A DNA stretch of 64,000 nt from positions 21,781 through 85,780 of the forward strand of contig JAANBB010000141.1 of assembly GCA_014621425.1 (NCBI GenBank), read 5' to 3'. Shown here piece by piece: positions 24,833-36,973 of the stretch; position 1 is the first letter of the stretch, and each line of letters starts with the position of its first letter. This DNA is from Cylindrodendrum hubeiense (taxonomy: Eukaryota > Ascomycota > Sordariomycetes > Hypocreales > Nectriaceae). The notes under the pieces are model-generated. The model was not told the origin of the DNA. It did no database searches and saw only the letters and a program-made list of their open reading frames with translations. Position numbers and translations under genes: made by a program.

Positions 24833-25672
24833 GACGAAAGAGTTTACAGTTTGATGCAGATGTACAGAGGATGAGTTGAGGTTGCGACACAAATGTCTCG
24901 ATAAGACCACAAAGTGCACGTCCGCCTCGTAGTCGTACGAAGTGGGGGAGGTTCGACGTGAGAAGTGGATTGCTTACTTAAATGGATAACGTACCTTAGT
25001 CTAAGGCCGGCTAGAACGGCTCGCCTTCTCATTTGTAGTCAAGTTCATTTTAGTTCATCATGTCACCCGTGAGATCCGCCTGAGAGGTTATTGGAGGCAG
25101 TTTTCAACAGGCATCGATAAATGAGGAGTCCACAGTTTCTTTGTCGCAGGCACAACGCACAGAGTTTGGTGATTAATAGGAACATTGAGTACACACTCCC
25201 GCATATTCATTCAAGACAAACTGAGGTTTCACCAATTTCCTCTTCCTAAACGAAGTCTTCAATTTGTTCTAGTGATGGATTTGAGTCGCCGTGGTTTCCC
25301 CTGAGGGGAAGTGGAGTCGTGCCGCAGGACAGGGTCAACTTTCTCGACAGAATTGCAACAATAACTAGCCGGCTGAACACATACTTATAGTCTCCATCAA
25401 TCCAGTTCTACCGAGGCAAATTGTATACCGCGAGTCATCTTCCGGGAATGGTTCAAATCGTCCTGAGTCAAGCGTGGGGCCCCCGCAGTTTGGGGTAGCT
25501 CCCCGCAGACACCCATGGCGGAGGATGTTTTCCGGGATCCTCAAATTGGCTTATAAGAGAGAAGTGGGAGAATCCTGAGAAATCCCCGACTGTGAACCGA
25601 GCGTTAGGCGTACCGTCTATTTCCAGCAGTAAAACACACCACAAAGATACGGACTGGTAGATCGACAGCGCA
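24833..25672. promoter_or_regulatory. Divergent intergenic region, nitrilase and AtuA-like genes
   Basis: The start codons of the two flanking genes face away from each other here, so both promoters must lie in this stretch. No TATA box or known operator was identified with confidence. Confidence 0.4.
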
Positions 25673-27773
25673 ATGTCTCCTTCAACCACCGCCATGAGAC
25701 CGATCCGCATTGCGGGCTGCTCTGGCGGCTTCACGGACCGGTCTAGAGCAATTGCGTCCTTAGCTGGTGACCCAGATGTTGATGCTGTAATCGGCGACTG
25801 GATGGCAGAGATGGTTTGTCGGCCTGAAACTATACATGTCAGGAGAAACTGACAGTTCTTTAGACAATGACTATGCACGGTAGTGGCAAGATCAAGAACC
25901 AACAGAAGCTCGCCGTCGGAGCGAAGGTCGAATTTACTCTGGAGGAACGCATGAAGACGGCCATGTACGCCGAGACCTTTGTGCAGTGTTTCGAGCCAGC
26001 CATCGAGAATCTTGTCAAGAACAAGTGCAAGCTGGCCGTGAACGCAGGCGCATCCGACACTGAGCTGTTGGCACAAGTGTGCCAAAAGCTGGTCAGGGAG
26101 GCTGGCCACGACCTCAAGATTGCCTGGGTGGAAGGCGACGATGTTACGGGCCAAGTCAACCGACTTATCAAGGACGGCGAGGAATTTGAGAGTCTCATGC
26201 ACGGCAAAAAGTTGGAAGAGTGGGGGATGGAACCCATCTGTGCTCAAGCATACCTTGGTGGGTTGGGAATTGCAGAGGCATTTCGGCAAGGAGCCGATAT
26301 TGTCATATGTGGGAGAGTCGCAGATGCGGCTCCAGTGATAGGTCTTGCTGCGTAAGTGCAATAACTTCAAATGGCTTCGAACATCCGATGGGCTTACTAT
26401 AACAGATGGTGGCACAACTGGACCCCGGACATGCTTGACGAACTGGCCGGCGCTCTTATTGCCGGTCACTTGATCGAGTGTTCAGCCTACGTTACCGGCG
26501 GTTACTACAGTGGATTCAAGGACTTTATCAAGGCCAAGAAGCACCTTAACATGGGGTTCCCCATTGCAGAGGTCGATAACAAGGGAGAATGCATCATCGT
26601 TAAAGAGAAGAACACTGGGGGTGCTGTCAACGTTGGTACAGTGGCCTCGCAGCTGCTCTATGAGATCCAAGGGCCGTGAGTAATATTTGAAAACGCGAAC
26701 CGGAACACTTCTAACTAAATCAGGTGGTACTACAATTGCGATGTTGTCGCGGACCTTACGGGTGTCAAGATGACCCAGGTTGGCGAGGACGCCGTCCACG
26801 TCTCTGGTGTAAAGGGCATGCCTCCGCCGCCAACAACTAAGGTCGGCATCACCGCGCCCGCGGGATTTCAAGCGGAGTGGCACATTTACTATTGCGGTCT
26901 CGATATCGAAGAGAAATGCCGCGTAACTGAGGACCAGATCCGAGACGCCATCGGAGACAACATTAGCAAATTCACGACTCTCAAGTTCCACCAGAACGGG
27001 ACATCACTCATCGATGCGCGGAATCAAGATGTGTCCACAGTCGACTTCCGGGTCTTTGCGCAAAGCAAGGACCCTGAGGTGATGAGACCAGACATCCCCA
27101 ATGGATTCAACAGATGGGTCTTAGAGGTGTTTCTGCAGTGTGCCCCAGGAGCCTCGCTCAGCAACGACATCCGGCAGGTTGCGCCAAAGCCATACTATGA
27201 ATACTGGGTGTCTCTTCTTCCCCAAAGCGAGCTCAACCATCGCGTGCATTGTCTCTTCGGCGACAACAAGATTATCGAAATGGCCGTTCCGAAGAACACC
27301 AGGACTTATCCAAAGCAGCAACCGAGTTCTGAGACCGAAGCCCCCATGGCGCTGTCAAGCTGGGGCGAGACGGTGCGCGCACCGCTTGGATACGTTGTTC
27401 TCGGCCGGTCGGGCGACAAGGCAAGCGACTGCAACGCGGGTTTCTTCGTGCGGCACGATGACGAGTGGGATTGGCTTCGTAGCATACTTACCGTAGATAA
27501 GATCAAGGAGCTCCTAGGATCAGAAGAGTATAAAGGGAAGCCAATCGATCGCTTCGAGATCCCAGGCATCAGGGCAGTGCATTTCTTGCTGCACGACCAT
27601 CTAGACCGAGGTATGTACAAGCACTCTCTCATGATCCGAGAAGCCCACTGACACATTGGACAGGATACAATGGATGCTCGACGTACGATACCCTGGGCAA
27701 GAATGCCTGCGAGTACATCCGAGCGAAGACGGTTGAGATTCCCAAGAAGTTTTTGGATCGCGGACGAATCTAG
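25673..27773 (+). CDS. AtuA/DUF1446-family protein with AtuA C-terminal domain
   Basis: Five exons (25673-25813, 25864-26351, 26406-26675, 26724-27610, 27664-27773) give 631 residues. The N-terminal AtuA-like (DUF1446) domain begins IRIAGCSGGFTDR and contains VIGDWMAEMTM, CGRVADAAPVIG, LAGALIAGHLIECSAYVTGG and the YYNCDVVADLTGVKMTQVG strand. The C-terminal ferredoxin-fold module is seen as LGRSGDKASDCNAGFFVRHDDEW. AtuA was named for acyclic terpene (citronellol/geraniol) use in Pseudomonas. The biochemical role of the fungal members is not established. Intron 3 has a clear CTAAC branch point. The 3' end converges on the BBE oxidase gene with only 120 bases between stop codons. Confidence 0.9.
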
Positions 27774-27893
27774 ATGCAATTCTATTCTAAGACATTTTTT
27801 CTGACATAAATACAAAATGGGTGTATCTAATACAACGGTATATACTAGAAATGAGAATACGTCAACAATAACATGGTGCTCTGGAGGCTACAT

Positions 27894-29727
27894 CTAAGCC
27901 TTGCACATGCGGCCATCGGCGGCCACATTCCAGACAGCGCTTCCAACGCCCTTGAGGTTGTAGAAGAGCGAGTTGGGATCCCACTTGTTCTTAATCTTGA
28001 GCAGACGGGCCCAGTTGTCTCCATAGAAGGTCTCCTGCCAGTTGGGCTGGTTGAAATCGGCCTCGTTCATGTACGCTCCGCTGCCGGGAGTGACGGACGA
28101 AATCAGAGGGACGAACTCGTTGGTGATGCGCTTCTGCATGGTGATCATGGCGTCCCACTTGGTGGGGTCCCAAGCGGTGGCCAGCTGCATCGACATGATG
28201 CTGCTTCGCCAGGCAGGGTAGACAGCGTTGCTAACTCCGCTGTATCGCTTGAACGTACCACTGCTTCCGACAGCGATGACGCCGTTGGAGGTCAGGTTTC
28301 GGATCACCTTCTGGAAGGACTCGTTGTCATTCTCGATGACAGATCGAGGGATCAGGCGACCGCCATACTGATACTCAGAGGCACCGATGTGACCATAGGG
28401 CAGCGGGCCCATGTAGGTGTTGTAGTGGTCGCGGTAGTTGAGCGTCGTGTAAGAGACTGTGGGAGTGATGGCGAGCGAGGTCAGAACATCGAGGAACGGG
28501 CCCAAGACCTTCTCACGCACATAGTCGCCAGTAGAGTTGACGAGAGTGATGGGCTTGACAACCAACACACCGCTGGTCACATAGTAGATGACTGTAGGTC
28601 CGAGGTCAATCATGGCAGGCAACAGATCGTGGAATCGCGAAACAGCCGTGTCAAAGTTTGTCTTGTTAGTGCCGGACACGGACACGGAGAGAGTCGCACC
28701 ACCGATGGTACCAGTATAGTGCGCTCGGATGGTGATGGAGGTAACAACGGCAAAGTTTCCAGCGCCGCCGCCGCTCAGGGCCCAGTAGAGGTCGCTGTTC
28801 TTGTTGGCACACGCTGTGACAATGTCTCCAGCGGCCGTGACAGCCTCAAACTCGAGCGTCTGATCAGCGCCCAGACCAAAGCTAGAGCTGAGAGCCGAGT
28901 GACCGCCTCCCAAGGTGAAACCAGCCAGGCCGACGGTCGGGCATTCGCCAGACACCACGGTAAGGCCTGCGGCATTGGCAGCCTCGACAGCATCGGCGCC
29001 CTGGATGCCAGCTCCGACCTTAATGGCGGGGCCGGTGTACAAGCTGTCGGACCAGTTGACGACTTCGGTGCTCTTCATGTGGTGCGTCCAAATGGCCAAA
29101 GCCCCGGCGCCAGTGGAGCGGCCAAGGTAGCTAAACACGTTAACATCAGACTTGGCGTTTGTCGGTTGCTTGGCAAAGGAATACGTACTCATGGCCGGTG
29201 TTGCGCACGACGAGACGGATGTTGTACTTGGTAGCGAACTTGACGGCCTTGGCGACCTGGGCGGCGGTGGAGACCTTGATGGCGTACGACACGTAGTTTC
29301 CGAGAACGCAGGGACGAGATTCGGCGAGGAAGGGATCGCAGCTCTGGTTGGCAAAGTACGCCTGCATCACAGATGAAGAGGAGTTGAAGCTGTCGCGCCC
29401 GTTAGTCTTAGTCTCTCCCAACAAGCCACCACCACACCACGGGGGCGCCCCAAAACAGGCGAGAACTTACTGGAGCTGGGGAAGGACCCACTCGTCCTGT
29501 AACAGTTCGCAAGCATCAGCATCGTAGTTGGGGTCGTGGCACGGCGACCCGATAGGGACGGTTGCAATGAGCTGCCCGCCGACGGTCGAGTTGAGCGAGT
29601 TCCACACAGCCGTCGAGGGCCAGCACGCATCACCGGGCAAGCATCGACACTTGGAAGCGGCTTGGCAGGACCCGAAGAGGGCGAGCAGGGGCAGAATCGC
29701 CTGGGAAAGAGACGCTGAGATCTTCAT
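27894..29727 (-). CDS. Secreted FAD-linked oxidase, BBE/VAO family
   Basis: Three exons (29471-29727, 29189-29389, 27894-29130) give 564 residues. A signal peptide is visible (MKISASLSQAILPLLALFG, cut after about residue 23). The FAD-binding domain shows H152 in RNTGHDYLGRS and C216 in SGECPTVGLAGFTLGGGHS. These are the two positions that bind FAD covalently in berberine-bridge-type enzymes, so bicovalent flavinylation is likely. The C-terminal BBE segment is WQETFYGDNWARLLKIKNKWDPNSLFY. The Cys-rich N-terminus (CRCLPGDACWPS) is typical of secreted fungal members. Such oxidases act on sugars, alcohols or alkaloid-like molecules; the substrate is unknown. An in-frame ATG 36 bases upstream would destroy the signal peptide, so the inner one was chosen. 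Confidence 0.92.
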
Positions 29728-32141
29728 CGTGGCGTGGGAGATGGGACGCGGCTGTTGATCCACACAAGTCTCGGACCCTCGCTACAGCTGATACAGGTAC
29801 AGATGGGCAGGTAAGTGGCGTGGATCCTCGCGAGGGACCCTTTATTATTTATCATCGCGGCCAGGACGACTCTGCTACGATATTCATCCCCTTCGTCTTC
29901 TTCATCCCCCGTCCCTGTCGATCTCCGTGCCTCCCGCCAACGTTGGATCCTGAAGTGCTACGTCGGCTCGCATGAAATTGGGTCAAGCTGGGGGGAGTGA
30001 CACGCGCTAGGGGTCGCTTGCAGAGCTGTCAACGGCTACAGCTACGAAGGATTGTTCGCCTTCCTCTGTTTCTGTTAGCTGCATGAACCAGTTGAGATTT
30101 GGGCTAGAGAATGCGCTGGGGGGGGGGATGCCCCGGAATTCAGCCACCTCTGTATCCCTGAGAGATTTGTTGGTAGCGGGGCCGCGTTGCCGGCCATGAC
30201 AGGCAGCGCACCGCGGAATGACACCGGAATGAACAACTCGGAGATTGAGCATGGGCCTGGTTAAGGCCTGAAGCCCTGGCCACGGGAACAACATCCCGCC
30301 CCAGTTGCGTGCTCCGGATCCGATCGCGAGTTGGGGACCTTGGCGGTTAGTGCCCCGGCGATAATCCCCGAACATGGACGTGGTGCCGGGATGGATGAGC
30401 CGGGGCGTAGATGTTAGCCACGCACTATCCAGAAATAGCCTGGTCTTGGTGTCTAACAGGGGAAGTGTCGAGACAGAAGGGCACAGAAGGACTTGTACAG
30501 ACGGTATAATACAGGGGCACAAAGCAGGAGGCCGTCAGCAAGACGGACCTGTGCGTCCTTTGGGGAGCTCCGAACGGCTGAAGATTCGGTTTCGTAAGAG
30601 CCCTGGCCCCTCCGTCTCCGCCCTGATGACGACTCCACCGAGTCCACCGAGTCCACCAAGCCCACCTAGATAGATCGCTACAGGCACAGCGACGATGCCC
30701 CTTTGGCAGGGCAATAATGGAGACGGGGAATGGAGACAAAGAAACCCGGTAGCGGTGGCTCGGTCGCCGGAAGCAGTGGACGGGCCCCGGATAATGGAGA
30801 TATGGAGATCTCGTTCTCGTTCGCGTCGTGGCTACGCGTTGGCCCAGTCTCGGGACGGAGTCGCCCACATCCCTAACGCCGCTCCGCTCGACTAGCCAGA
30901 GCTTGCGGGACACGCAGATCACTCCCCGTGCTGCCAATCTATCTAGCACGAGTCGGCGCCGTGCTCTAAAGCCCTGTACAGCATCTTCTGTGCGTCGCGC
31001 AATCGCCATTTACTCCACGCGATGGGTCGACGCGGGACATAGCAATGTTTCACTGGCAACAGCCCACTTCGTCCACCCCCTCGTATTTTTCCCAGTCTTG
31101 TACATAGTAGAACAGGGGGCCGTCATGTCGTTGGTGAAACCGTCTCGCCACGGTGTTGTTGGTCGCAAAACGGCGGGACTTGTGGGCTGCACTTGTCTCA
31201 AACAAGCAAGGGTTTCCCTCCCTCTTTTGCGCCTCCACACACGATCTACGCCGGGCGATCATGCCATATGGATGCTCGACACCGGCCCCTGCGGTCTATC
31301 GCCCTAATTCTGGGGCCTGATCTGACCAGATCCGAAAGTAAATCGCACCCCAGGTATATCCGGACGTCCTTATTCAATGCCACGCGAGGGGTGGGCTCGA
31401 TGCGGCGGGAAGGAGTCAATTGTCACATTCCGAGTTTTCTGTCTTGTTAGCGTCAATGGAAACCAACGAACAGGTGGGATTGCAACCCAGTTCGCCAGTT
31501 CTTCGAATTCTTCATTAGTATAAATCAGACTTTGCTAGATTTCCGCCATGGCTCTGAGAAACGCCGGCTGATACTCCAGCAGCCACTCAGCTCACACCGG
31601 TGACCACCACTGTCGTAACTCGCACCCCGTCGCATGCTTCCGTTACCTCATGTTCCTGTTTCAAGGCCCACTCCCACATCCGACCGCGTGTTGTTTAGGC
31701 CCAGCTCGGCATGTTACTCCAATCAATTCTCGGAGCTGCTGCCGAGTTGGTCCTTGGGTGCGGCCCGCGGACGCCACTCGCCACACTCCAGCCGTTCTCC
31801 TGGTACGCTAGGCCGCTGCTGGTTTAATTGCTACATAGTATTAGTGATGGAGTTCCTGTTACAGGTCCTTCTTCGGGCGTTTTCAACCCGAGGCAATCGT
31901 TCGCGAGTCAGTGGGCCACCGGAAGGCCCTCTAGAAGCTCTTCTCTCTCCCGGGCCTCCGATAATCCCGAATCCTTGATGATGCTTAATCTTTAATTGTT
32001 CATCAGGCCACAGTTGATCCTATCCGAAATCGAGAATCGTCGTTTCCCTGGCTTGGAAACTTTCCTTAAACAACCCAGAAGCTGATCATTGCCACGTCTA
32101 AACATCCCGAGCCACTCAGTCAGACGAACCGCTGCATCAAC
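29728..32141. other. Divergent intergenic region
   Basis: About 2.4 kb between the BBE oxidase and the CFEM receptor gene, which point away from each other. No coding frame with domain character. A run of nine or more G occurs near 30119-30128. Long divergent spacing suggests extensive promoter sequence, but no specific site is claimed. Confidence 0.5.
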
Positions 32142-33654
32142 ATGCAGGTCATGTGGAAGAGCCTCCTGTTGGTCTGCCTTATGGCACTCCCAGGGGGCAT
32201 GGCAGCGTCGTCGTCCTCCTCAACCTCAGTTCTTGCGTCGATGCCAGACTGTGCTGTACGACCTCATCTTCAGCCTAAATCCTTTTGAACATCATTAACT
32301 CTGTTACAGTTAGAATGTCTTGCCACAGCCCTGGCCGACTCGCCCTGCACGGCGACCAACACGACCTGCATGTGCACCAACGAAGTCCTGCAGACACAGA
32401 TGACGGCATGTGTCACGACGAGCTGCACTGTGAAGGAGTCCCTGAGTACGTTTCTCGGCCATCATTAATGCTCCTCTCATTGACTCTTGTCCTCAAGCTA
32501 CCAAGAACTTGACCGTGACGAACTGCAGCTCCCCCATTCGAGACGACTCGGGCGAATACATCGTGCTCTGCAACACATTCGCAATCATCGCCGGACTATG
32601 CATAATCCAACGGTTTGCCTCTAAGCTCTACTGGAAGCTTGATCTTGGGTTTGATGACTGGTTTATCTTGATCACTGGCATCTGCGCTGCTCCGAGTCAG
32701 GCCATCAACATCTATGGCACCGTTGCCAATGGATTGGGACGCGACATCTGGACAATATCTTTCGACAGTATCACCAAGTTCGGCAAGTACTTCCATATCA
32801 TGGCTGTCCTGTACTTTGCGCAGATCCCATTGCTGAAGATGTCGCTGCTCTTCTTCTACCTCCGCATCTTCCCAACCAAGCTCGTCCGCAAGCTCCTTTG
32901 GGGAACAGTCATCTTCAACTCGGTATTTGCCATCGTCTTCATCTTCGTCGCCATCTTTCAGTGCCAGCCCGTCAGTTATTTCTGGACGAAGTGGGACGGC
33001 GAACACGAGGGACATTGCACCAACATCAACATCATTACATGTTCCAATGCCGCAATCAGCATCATCGTCGATATCTGGATGTTGGCAGTCCCTTTAGCAC
33101 AGCTCAAGGGTCTCAACCTGGACTGGAAGAAGAAGATTGGAGTGGGCATGATGTTCTGTGTCGGCACCTTGTATGTCTTTTTGCACCCCCTTTTTCACTG
33201 AAGACTGTTTCTAACTTTCCCATCCAGCGTCACAGTTGTCAGTATTCTTCGACTACAGGCCGTCGTCAAATTTGGAGACAGTTCAAACGCCACCTGGGAC
33301 TACCTCGAGGTTTCCAAATGGTCTACTGTCGAGATCAGTGTGGGAATTATCTGCGCTTGCATGCCTTCCCTCCGCCTACTCCTCGTCCGCCTCTTCCCCA
33401 AGATCCTCGGAACATCCCAGCGATACTACGCCAACTACGCAAGCAACACGAATGGACAAGTAAAGAGCCATAGTCGGCCATTGGGAACAAACACAACGTC
33501 GCAGGTGGAAGCATCTCATCAGCGCATGGACTCCAGGGGCATCACATGCTCGCGCACATATGCTGTCGAGTTTGGCGATAATGATGAAACGCAGTTGGTT
33601 CATATGAAGGACCTTGACCGAGCAAGCTCCAGATCCGATGTTTCAAATGTATAA
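32142..33654 (+). CDS. CFEM-domain seven-transmembrane (Pth11-like) receptor
   Basis: Four exons (32142-32255, 32310-32445, 32498-33170, 33228-33654) give 449 residues. A signal peptide (about residues 1-22) precedes a CFEM domain with eight cysteines at 37, 41, 51, 58, 60, 72, 77 and 93, i.e. spacing C-x3-C-x9-C-x6-C-x-C-x11-C-x4-C-x15-C. From residue 104 a rhodopsin-like fungal membrane domain follows with about seven hydrophobic segments. It contains LDLGFDDWFILI, LYFAQIPLLKMSLLFFYLRIF and the WTKWDGEHEGHC loop. The tail (about 370-449) is hydrophilic and Ser-rich, as expected for a cytosolic signalling tail. This architecture is that of Pth11-class GPCR-like proteins, used for surface or nutrient sensing. 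The ligand is unknown. Confidence 0.92.
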
Positions 33655-34285
33655 TTAGTCACTATATAATAATGATAGAATTTTTAGTATTAAGCCTCTT
33701 CGCCCACTTGCGCTCTATCCGTTCCTAACGCGAGCCGAAAGTTGAGCATATCTCCATAGCTCAGCACATGCTGCCATGCCAAGGTTGCTTACTGACAATT
33801 TGAAATCATCCGTTATCGACGGGAGAATGGCTTGCTTCTGATCGGTAATAGATACCTCGGCAATACGGACTTGGGTGGAGAAGTTTTTACTTCAAGCAGC
33901 AGGGATCCTTCGGAGATAGTGTGGGAGCGATGTGACAACCTTCGCCCTTGCAGACATTGCTCCGCGATATACCCCGGGATCGCCGGCATTCACGGGGATA
34001 AATTACTAGACTCGATCACCCTTGATATGCTTCTGTCGGCACATGTCTCTATTTTGGGATGGGGTAGATGTAGTACGAGGGCAAGTCCTCGACAGGGCGC
34101 GCCAACTACCCTAGACCTTCACGCCGAACTTCAAGTAGATACACATGAACTCAGGCAGTGGTCCAACAGCAATACAATTATCCACCCTCCTTATTGATGT
34201 TTTGACATTTATTTACACGTTTCTTATTTTTAAGGACATCTCCAATCGCTTGGTTCTCATACCTCCCATCACGCCTGTTGATTGC
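33655..34285. other. Convergent 3' intergenic region
   Basis: Lies between the stop codons of the CFEM receptor and the copper amine oxidase. I see nothing beyond likely 3' untranslated sequence. Confidence 0.5.
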
Positions 34286-36399
34286 TTAGATTCGGGATGG
34301 GCGTGCAGCACAACAGGTCTCCGGCCCTACTTTGTAAAGGGTAGACTTGTTCAGGTTCTGTGAAGACCGAGGAACATCGTTCGAAGGGTTAAGTTCGAAG
34401 AAGTTAACGGGCTTCAAAGAGACCGATATCTTCTCAACTGGCATAACGGGGAAGTCTACGACAAGAGTTAGCGCCTGCAAATGTCACCATCATTGGACAA
34501 CATACCTTCCGGTCTGGTGACATGAGTGAGACCGAATGAATGCCATAGAACGACATCTTCATTTTCGACTGGCTCATCTCGTTCCGACCAAATTGCTATA
34601 CCAGTGTCGTCGCGGCTCTGGTTAGTGAACTCTCCAGAAGCCCACAGCTCGTCATCACGGTACTTGGTGACCCAAATCGGCTTGGAAGTAAAAATACCGC
34701 GCTTGTAGTTAAATGTTTGAGGTCCCATCATCAGCATTTGACTGGGAACAGCATGAAGTTTGTAACCGTGGGGTTTCCCAGAGACAGAGTTGATGCGCGA
34801 TTCGTTGATGATCTTGTAAACTCGGTTCTTGGTGAGATCGAGATCGTAGCCACCAGGCTTCTTGATCGGGGTCGTCTGAACTCTGAAGGCGCAGCCAAAT
34901 GGATCAAGATCTGGCTCATTCGTTACGGGAATGCAATCATCGTATGTTATGGTGTTCTTTTGGTCTCCGTCCAGGCAAGGGTCGACACGGAGGCAGAACA
35001 GATGCTGGTGATTGACGGCCAGCACACCAGGCGCAACAACCGTTCCCCAAGGCACCTGAAGGCCTTGACGAATAGGCATGGTCGAAACAATTCCGGTCGC
35101 GCGTACATCGATGTGGAGGTTGGCAGCCTGGTCTAGAACAAACGCTAGGATGTACTCGTAGTTGGCTACTGTCGCAGTGCACTGAACCACCAGCTGGCGA
35201 TTTCTGACGACGGACGACTTGCTGTTGCGAAAATTCGTGTGCTTCCATCCGATACCGTCATCGACCTCGTGCATACAGATGACGTTGGGCATGACAACGG
35301 GCTCGCCATCGCCAGAAACACGGACGCCGCTAAAGTAGGCAATGTGGCCGAGACAGTCACAGCCCAAACTCAGACTGTTGGAAGTAAGACCAAACCCGGA
35401 GTCGCCCAGATCGAATGCTTGCTTTCGGTGGTAGGGAGAGCGAGGATCACCGTAGGGAACTGTCATTTCGCTCATGGAAACGCGGTAGAAGAGTGGTCGG
35501 CCGTCGTAGCGGACATCATGGAGAACAGGTCCCTCTCGTAGGGTCCAGCCCAGCTGGAAGGACCACTTCTGCCATTCAACGCGACGCCCAAATATGTTAA
35601 AGGAAGGTCCCTCTGGTTGAGTGATCTGGAGAGGCTTCAGGTCCTTTCGAAACGCATCCTCGCCCATGATGTTTGCGCTGTACTCGACAGGCTCCGCAGG
35701 CTCCCAAGGCTGAGTCTCGGCATCGAGGATATCATTGGTTCCCATTGGTAATTTTTGAAGATCAACCAACTCCAGAGTGTGCGCGTCGAAAATAGGCGCG
35801 AGAGGGAGTGGGATTGAGTAGTGGTTTGCTTCACCATCCTCCGACATTGCCACGTACATGTAGCACTGGAAAAGACGCCGCTTCTCTTTGGCATTATCTG
35901 TTCCAAACGCCCAAGGATCATTTTCAATACGAGCGCTGCATGCGATTAGTAACTGGTCATGTCGGATTGAAGAAATTGACATGGGGACTTACTTGGGTGG
36001 AAGCTTGAGCTTGGCAACCTCCGCAAGGACTTCAGGGTGGGATGTACAGGCTCTATTGATGAGCTCAAACTCTACCCAATCCACAGGGCCTTGAGATTCG
36101 GGAGCGCCATAAGTTCTTTCGATCCGAGATTTGGTTATGTTGACAATCGCAATTAAAAGAGTTTGGCTTGTTTTGAGATGGTAGTAGACTCTGGCCTTGC
36201 GGTCCGGGGCCGGCCCGCTGTGATGAAGGTGCTGAAGGGTCAGGTCCTTGGGAGGTTCAGCGAGGTCAATGACCTTGAATCGAACCTCGGTCGTAGCGCA
36301 TTGAAGTTGCTTGACAAGCGTTTGAGAGGCCGCTCGCACTTCGTCGACCATCAATGGGTCAAGAGGGTGCGGGGCAGACTTGGAGGTAGTTGGCGACAT
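34286..36399 (-). CDS. Copper amine oxidase
   Basis: Three exons (35993-36399, 34506-35935, 34286-34455) give 668 residues, the normal size for a fungal topaquinone amine oxidase. The topaquinone site is T-V-A-N-Y-E, with Tyr395 the residue converted to TPQ. The catalytic base is Asp311 in AFDLGDSGFG, ahead of LSLGCDCLG. The copper ligands are H445 and H447 in VNHQHLF and a third His in GLTHVTRPEDFPVMP, which is split by intron 2. These enzymes oxidise primary amines to aldehydes with release of ammonia and H2O2. The C-terminus lacks a clear SKL-type peroxisomal signal (it ends RPSRI) and there is no signal peptide from the chosen start, so location is uncertain. It is divergent from the SDR gene across 574 bases. 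Confidence 0.95.
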
Positions 36400-36973
36400 C
36401 TTGATTGCAATTGCTAATGTGAAGTAGGAAACAATTGAAGAAGAGCTTGCTATTCTATACAACACTGAAAGCTGTCATGTTTTCAAGGCAGGTTTATACT
36501 CGTCGTCGACCTCGACAATTGAGAGCTTCATGATCTGGATACTTAGACTCCACCATCCCACATGGGAGCCGGGGTTTGCCGATTCGACTCCCCGGCGCCC
36601 GCCTTTCCCAAACAGGAAATACAGCCAGCTTCATGATCATGGGCCCGCAAGCGGAGAACACCGTCGGCACCCAGATATGATTCATGCCCACTATTAGGAA
36701 AACGGGACGCCTCCGCTGGTGCCAGCACATACCGCGATAGGTTATGTTGGCCTCCCTCCCTCATCTGGTAGCGTCCCCAGCTTTGCGGAGAGTCCTTGTC
36801 GGAGATAAGTAGCATCACTTACGCAAGAGCTAATTGCTATCTGATCATCGCGCCCGCTTGAGATCTGTGGCTGTTTCGTATCTGAATCCGTTGATAAGTA
36901 CATCCTTGGCCAGAATAAGACTTCGAAATAACACCACTTTCATCCACGAAAGATAAGCCAATTAACCACGACC
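36400..36973. promoter_or_regulatory. Divergent promoter region, amine oxidase and SDR
   Basis: A 574-base region between two oppositely directed start codons. A shared control region is plausible given the neighbouring Zn2Cys6 regulator, but no CGG-type half-site pair could be assigned with confidence. Confidence 0.4.

Noticed and set aside
27873..29234. 453-codon plus-strand ORF
   Set aside because: It is the antisense shadow of the BBE oxidase exon 3, whose sense strand carries clear FAD-binding motifs.
30425..31009. 194-codon minus-strand ORF
   Set aside because: Arg/Thr-rich with simple WTRW repeats, typical of a chance frame in GC-rich spacer.
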